From contig NZ_CADIKK010000033.1 of NCBI RefSeq assembly GCF_902859915.1, positions 1 through 64,000 on the forward strand: DNA of 64,000 bases, written 5' to 3'. Below, piece after piece: positions 60,415 through 64,000 of the stretch (positions are counted from its first letter, which is position 1; the number at the start of each line of letters is the position of its first letter). The DNA comes from Paraburkholderia ultramafica (GTDB lineage: Bacteria > Pseudomonadota > Gammaproteobacteria > Burkholderiales > Burkholderiaceae). The translations under genes were made by a program, and so were the position numbers. Under the pieces are notes generated by a model. The model searched no databases. It saw nothing but the letters and a program-made list of their open reading frames with translations, and was not told the DNA's origin.

Positions 60415-62888
60415 ATCTCAGCGAAGCTCTAAAGGCGATGGAAAGCGAAGTCGGGATGAGCGAGTTCATCCCGTTCTCGCACCATGTCACGCCTTATATC
60501 GTCGCGACCTCGTCGGCGGACTATCTGACGACCTGGAAGCTGACCGGCCGCTCGCATGAATGCGCGGACATTCGCGACGTCTTCCAGTGGGTCCGCGATC
60601 TGAACAATTTCATCCGCGGGGTAGGGACGGCGGATATTTCCTTCTGGACGCATATTCATCGCCGCCGTGTGGTGGAGTATCCGGACAGCGCCTTCGACAA
60701 TTTCTTCTGCAAGACGCTTGACGACAAATATCGCGCCTCGTTCTCCGACTACAACCTGATGGTCAATGACCTCTATCTGACGGTCGTGTACCGGCAGGCC
60801 TCGGACGACATCATGGCTTTTTTCGCGCGGCGCGAGAAGCTGAGCGCTGCACAGAAGACGGACCGCCAGAATGAAGCGATCAAAACGCTCAACGACATCA
60901 ACCGGACGATCGACGGCCATCTCGCCCGGCATTACGGCGGGGAGCTGCTCGGCATCTATGAGCATGACGGCCATGCCTTCTCGTCGACGCTCGAATGGCT
61001 CGGTTTCCTGGTGAACGGCGAGCATGCAAGGGTGCCCGTCGCCCGTGGCCGTATCGGCGATTATCTCGGCCTTAACCGTCCGATATTCAGCCGCTGGGGC
61101 GAGATTGGCGAACAGCGCCGGACCGACAAGACCGTCAGCTTCGGCATGCTGGAAGTCCGCGACTTCGACAGCAATACCGAACCGGGGCAGCTCAATGCGC
61201 TGCTGGAAAGCAATTACGAGTTCGTCCTGACCCAGAGCTTTTCCTGCCTGTCCCTGCATGCCGCGCGTGGCTTCCTGCAGCGGCACAAGCAATCGCTGCT
61301 CGATGCCGAGGACGTCGGCACGACGCAAATCGCGGAGATTGACGACGCCCTTGATAGGCTCGTCGCGCGCGACTTCGTCATGGGCGAGCATCATGGGACT
61401 CTGCTCGTGTTCGGCGGGACGGCCGCGGAGGTACGCAATCACCTGAGCAAGGCGAAGGGCGCAATCCTCGATTGCGGGGTGGTGCCGAGCCAGGTCGATC
61501 TTGCGCTCGAGGCTGGCTATTGGGCTCAGCTGCCGGCGAACTGGAAATGGCGCCCGCGGCCAATGCCCATTACCTCGCTCAATTTTTTGAGCTTCGCGCC
61601 GCTTCACAATTTCCTGAGCGGCAAGCCGGTCGGCAACCCCTGGGGTCCGGCGGTGACGATCTTGAAGACCCAGAGCGGGACGCCGCTCTACCTGAATTTC
61701 CATGTCTCGGGGCTTGATGAAGACGCCAACGACAAGCGCCTGCTCGGCCATACCTTTATCGGCGGGCAGTCCAGCTCGGGCAAGACGACCTTGCTCGGCT
61801 TCCTGCTGGCGCAGGCGCAGAAGTTCAATCCGACTGCGGTTGTGTTCGATCTGGATCGCGGCATGCAAATCGCAGTCGAGGCCATGGGCGGCAAATATCT
61901 GCCGTTGCGCAACGGCGTGGCCTCCGGTTTCAATCCGTTCCAGCTCGAGCCGACGCGGGCCAATATGCTGTTTCTCAAGGGTCTGGTGCTGCAGCTAGTC
62001 AAGAGCGACGGCAGCCCGGTGACGCATCGCGATGACGTTGAAATCGAGGGGGCGCTGACTACGTTGATGACGCATATCGACAAGCCGCTGCGGCGTTTGT
62101 CGATGCTGGTGCAAAACCTCCCGAACCCGCTTGCGGCAGGGGAGGGAGCGCCAAGCGTTCACGCGCGGCTGGCGAAGTGGTGCGATCCGGAACAGCTCGG
62201 CTGGCTTTTCGACAACGAGGTCGATGAGCTCGATCTGACTACGCATCGCATGTATGGCTTCGATGTGACGGATTTCCTCGATAACCCGGTTACGCGCACG
62301 CCGACCATCATGTATCTGCTCTTCCGCACGGAAGCGATGATCGACGGTCGCCGCTTCATGTATGTGTTCGAGGAATTCTGGCGCATCCTCGACGACCCGC
62401 AATTTGAGAGCTTCGTCAAACAGAAGCTCAAGACGATCCGCAAGGCGAACGGGATCTGCGTGTTTTCGACGCAGGAACCGGGCGACGCGCTCGAGAGTGC
62501 GATCGCCAAGACGATCGTTCAGCAAATCGCGACTTACATCCTGCTGCAGAACCCGCGCGCGGACCGGGCTGACTATACCGAGGGCCTGAAGCTGACGCTC
62601 CCGGAATTCGAGGCCTTGAAGGCGATTCCGGAAGGGTCGCGGCGCTTCCTGGTGAAGCAGGGCGAACAAGCCGCGCTGGCCGGTCTCAATCTGACCGGCT
62701 TCGACGATGAACTTCTGATCCTGTCCGGAACGCCGGACAACGCCGACATCGCCGAACAGGTGATCGCCGAGAAAGGCCGTGACCCTGCGGTCTGGATTCC
62801 GGCCTTCCTCAAACGGGTGCGGGCTTCGATGGCTCGGCAGAAGTTGAAGGATCCGGCCATTTTGCTTCCCGCGGGAGAACTGCCATGA
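60411..62888 (+). CDS. virB4: VirB4 secretion ATPase
   Basis: An 825-residue ATPase that powers pilus assembly and transfer. Walker A GGQSSSGKTTLLGFLL at about residues 451-466, Walker B region RRFMYVFEEFWRIL, and FSTQEPGDALESAIAKTIVQQ. Full length for the family. It lies between virB3 and virB5 with 4-base overlaps. Confidence 0.96.
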   Translation: MNLSEALKAMESEVGMSEFIPFSHHVTPYIVATSSADYLTTWKLTGRSHECADIRDVFQWVRDLNNFIRGVGTADISFWTHIHRRRVVEYPDSAFDNFFCKTLDDKYRASFSDYNLMVNDLYLTVVYRQASDDIMAFFARREKLSAAQKTDRQNEAIKTLNDINRTIDGHLARHYGGELLGIYEHDGHAFSSTLEWLGFLVNGEHARVPVARGRIGDYLGLNRPIFSRWGEIGEQRRTDKTVSFGMLEVRDFDSNTEPGQLNALLESNYEFVLTQSFSCLSLHAARGFLQRHKQSLLDAEDVGTTQIAEIDDALDRLVARDFVMGEHHGTLLVFGGTAAEVRNHLSKAKGAILDCGVVPSQVDLALEAGYWAQLPANWKWRPRPMPITSLNFLSFAPLHNFLSGKPVGNPWGPAVTILKTQSGTPLYLNFHVSGLDEDANDKRLLGHTFIGGQSSSGKTTLLGFLLAQAQKFNPTAVVFDLDRGMQIAVEAMGGKYLPLRNGVASGFNPFQLEPTRANMLFLKGLVLQLVKSDGSPVTHRDDVEIEGALTTLMTHIDKPLRRLSMLVQNLPNPLAAGEGAPSVHARLAKWCDPEQLGWLFDNEVDELDLTTHRMYGFDVTDFLDNPVTRTPTIMYLLFRTEAMIDGRRFMYVFEEFWRILDDPQFESFVKQKLKTIRKANGICVFSTQEPGDALESAIAKTIVQQIATYILLQNPRADRADYTEGLKLTLPEFEALKAIPEGSRRFLVKQGEQAALAGLNLTGFDDELLILSGTPDNADIAEQVIAEKGRDPAVWIPAFLKRVRASMARQKLKDPAILLPAGELP

Positions 62889-63583
62889 AACGATGTTTCA
62901 TTAATGCGGCCTTGGCTCTGGCCATGGCGTTATCGCCCGCGGCCTATGCGCAAGTGCCGGTGACGGTTACGAGCGACATCCCCGGCGCGGTGTTTCATGC
63001 CGAAGACATCGCCAAATACACGGCGCAGCTCGAGCAGTTGAAGATGCAGGTCCAGCAACTCCAGATGACCTACAACTCCCTGAACGGCTCGACCGGCATC
63101 GCTAATCTCTTCCGTAGTTCGGGACTGGCGTCCGCCTTGCCGCCCAGCTGGCAGGGCATATACGCGACGGCGACCAGCGGCGGATATTCGGGGATCTCGG
63201 GTTCGGTGAGCGCGCTCACGGCCGCGGAGCGCGTTGTCGGCTCGGTCTCGAGCGCGCAAGCGGCGATTGTCGCCCGGCAGAACCGGAAGGCCATCACAGA
63301 CCAGGCGATAGGGCAGGCGGGCTATGCCGCGGCGACGCAACGCCTGAACGACATCGAAGCCATGACGCAGCAAATCAATGCGTCAACGTCGCCCAAACAA
63401 ATCATGGACCTTCAGGCGCGCATCGCGTCGGAACAGTCGGCGATTCAGAACGAGCAAACCAAGCTTCAGCTCGCGACCATGTTGCAGCGGAACGAAGATG
63501 CGTTGATCGAGCGGCAGAAGGACCAGGTAAACGCGACCGTGTTCAGCCCGAACAACACCGCTGTTCCGGGTCTCGGAGATTGA
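62885..63583 (+). CDS. virB5: VirB5-like minor pilin
   Basis: A 232-residue periplasmic protein with signal peptide (residues 1-22, ending AYAQ) and coiled-coil helices (DIAKYTAQLEQLKMQVQQLQMTYNSLNG; SPKQIMDLQARIASEQSAIQNEQTKLQLATM), typical for VirB5/TrbJ tip proteins. Confidence 0.9.
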   Translation: MKRCFINAALALAMALSPAAYAQVPVTVTSDIPGAVFHAEDIAKYTAQLEQLKMQVQQLQMTYNSLNGSTGIANLFRSSGLASALPPSWQGIYATATSGGYSGISGSVSALTAAERVVGSVSSAQAAIVARQNRKAITDQAIGQAGYAAATQRLNDIEAMTQQINASTSPKQIMDLQARIASEQSAIQNEQTKLQLATMLQRNEDALIERQKDQVNATVFSPNNTAVPGLGD

Positions 63584-63822
63584 TGATGGGTAAGTCTCTA
63601 CTCATAGGCGCTGCGGCGGTTCTTGCGCTCGGCGCTTGTGACGGAAGCCTGCCGCACGATGTGGCCTACTACCGTACCCATGACCAGGAACGCGCCGAGA
63701 AGATCGCGCAATGCGAACGCGATCCGGGCCATCTCGATTACTCGCCGAATTGCCGCAACGCGCATGAGGCGGAATCGAGGAAGGTCTTCGATGCCAAAAA
63801 CGTCAAGGTTCCGCGCATCTGA
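63583..63822 (+). CDS. eex: EexN/TrbK-like entry exclusion lipoprotein
   Basis: A 79-residue lipoprotein with signal peptide and lipobox LGAC (Cys about residue 18). The mature part has DVAYYRTHDQERAEKIAQCERDPGH and PNCRNAHEAESRK, the pattern of EexN/TrbK proteins that prevent entry of the same plasmid. The ATG overlaps the virB5 stop. Confidence 0.85.
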   Translation: MMGKSLLIGAAAVLALGACDGSLPHDVAYYRTHDQERAEKIAQCERDPGHLDYSPNCRNAHEAESRKVFDAKNVKVPRI

Positions 63823-63834
63823 GCGGGGGGTGTC

Positions 63835-64000
63835 ATGGACTTTCATCTTTTCACCGACCTGTTCCGACACATAGACGCAGCCACGGCGACGTTTGCGACG
63901 GATGTCTCGGGGCGTGTCATCACGGCGGCAATGCCAGTGATCTCTGCAGGCCTGACGCTCAGCTTCATCTTCTATGGGTTTCTGGTCGCGCGCGGCGCTG
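63835..64000 (+). CDS. virB6: VirB6 (partial, cut by window end)
   Basis: The first 55 codons of a VirB6/TrbL-type polytopic protein (FHLFTDLFRHIDAATATFATD, then hydrophobic VITAAMPVISAGLTLSFIFYGF). A Gly-rich Shine-Dalgarno-like GGGGGGT precedes the ATG. The gene continues beyond the right edge. Confidence 0.85.
   Translation, partial: MDFHLFTDLFRHIDAATATFATDVSGRVITAAMPVISAGLTLSFIFYGFLVARGA

Noticed and set aside
60429..61868. 479-codon minus-strand open frame
   Set aside because: Fully antisense to virB4, no motif, composition typical of a shadow of a GC-rich gene.

Overview
The window is a mosaic, GC-rich (roughly 60%) proteobacterial replicon, most likely a large conjugative plasmid of a Burkholderiaceae-type host (Paraburkholderia/Caballeronia-like). 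The evidence is the codon style, the catabolic genes, and a complete plasmid backbone: iteron origin with an RPA-type RepA, ParA plus a ribbon-helix-helix partner, KfrA, an H-NS-like protein, a KleE-like protein, a MobA-type relaxase, a coupling protein and a VirB type IV secretion operon that runs off the right edge. The host assignment is inference.

Positions 349-9229 (+) hold a tightly coupled eight-gene RiPP operon that I consider the most novel system here. It encodes a Cys-free precursor with two tandem FSN..FSK blocks, an FxsB-like radical SAM/SPASM maturase flanked by two different HExxH proteins, a B12-dependent radical SAM protein of the RiPP C-methyltransferase type, a UPF0489/peptide-arginase-like protein with altered metal motifs, and a YcaO-TfuA pair. 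The combination suggests a cyclophane-bearing (triceptide-like), C-methylated, beta-hydroxylated and thioamidated peptide. No exporter or leader peptidase is seen.

Positions 9.7-11.4 kb hold a RidA protein and a PIN-domain protein. Positions 11.5-20.3 kb (all minus strand) form a catabolic cluster: a formaldehyde-glutathione pair (gfa, frmA), an enoyl-CoA hydratase, a CaiB-type CoA-transferase, an AtoE-type carboxylate transporter, a Rieske oxygenase with its VanB-type reductase, and a LysR regulator. The Rieske pair next to formaldehyde detoxification suggests oxidative demethylation. Positions 20.6-28 kb are a scar zone: a metY fragment, a decayed group II intron, an IS3-family element, and a Gabija-like OLD nuclease/UvrD helicase pair whose nuclease gene has lost its 5' third. 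Positions 28.1-33.5 kb are visibly AT-richer and encode envelope or surface functions (TMTC-like membrane TPR protein, secreted repeat/LamG-like protein, SGNH-ACP fusion, VOC protein), probably acquired from a different lineage.

From 33.5 kb on is plasmid backbone: KfrA and a tyrosine recombinase diverging from repeated TTAGTGCTA sites, a TumE/TumA-type toxin-antitoxin pair, cargo of unclear role (lipoprotein, ROK kinase-like protein, 2OG-Fe dioxygenase), a membrane protein plus a soluble VirD4-like coupling protein, a Fic/VbhA-type toxin-antitoxin pair whose toxin shares its C-terminal tail with the relaxase, an RSF1010-like oriT beside the relaxase gene, an iteron origin (ten 18-bp iterons, two DnaA boxes) and repA, parA/RHH with a striking 12-bp-periodic repeat array, an SOS-controlled imuA, and the virB operon (virB1 to virB6).
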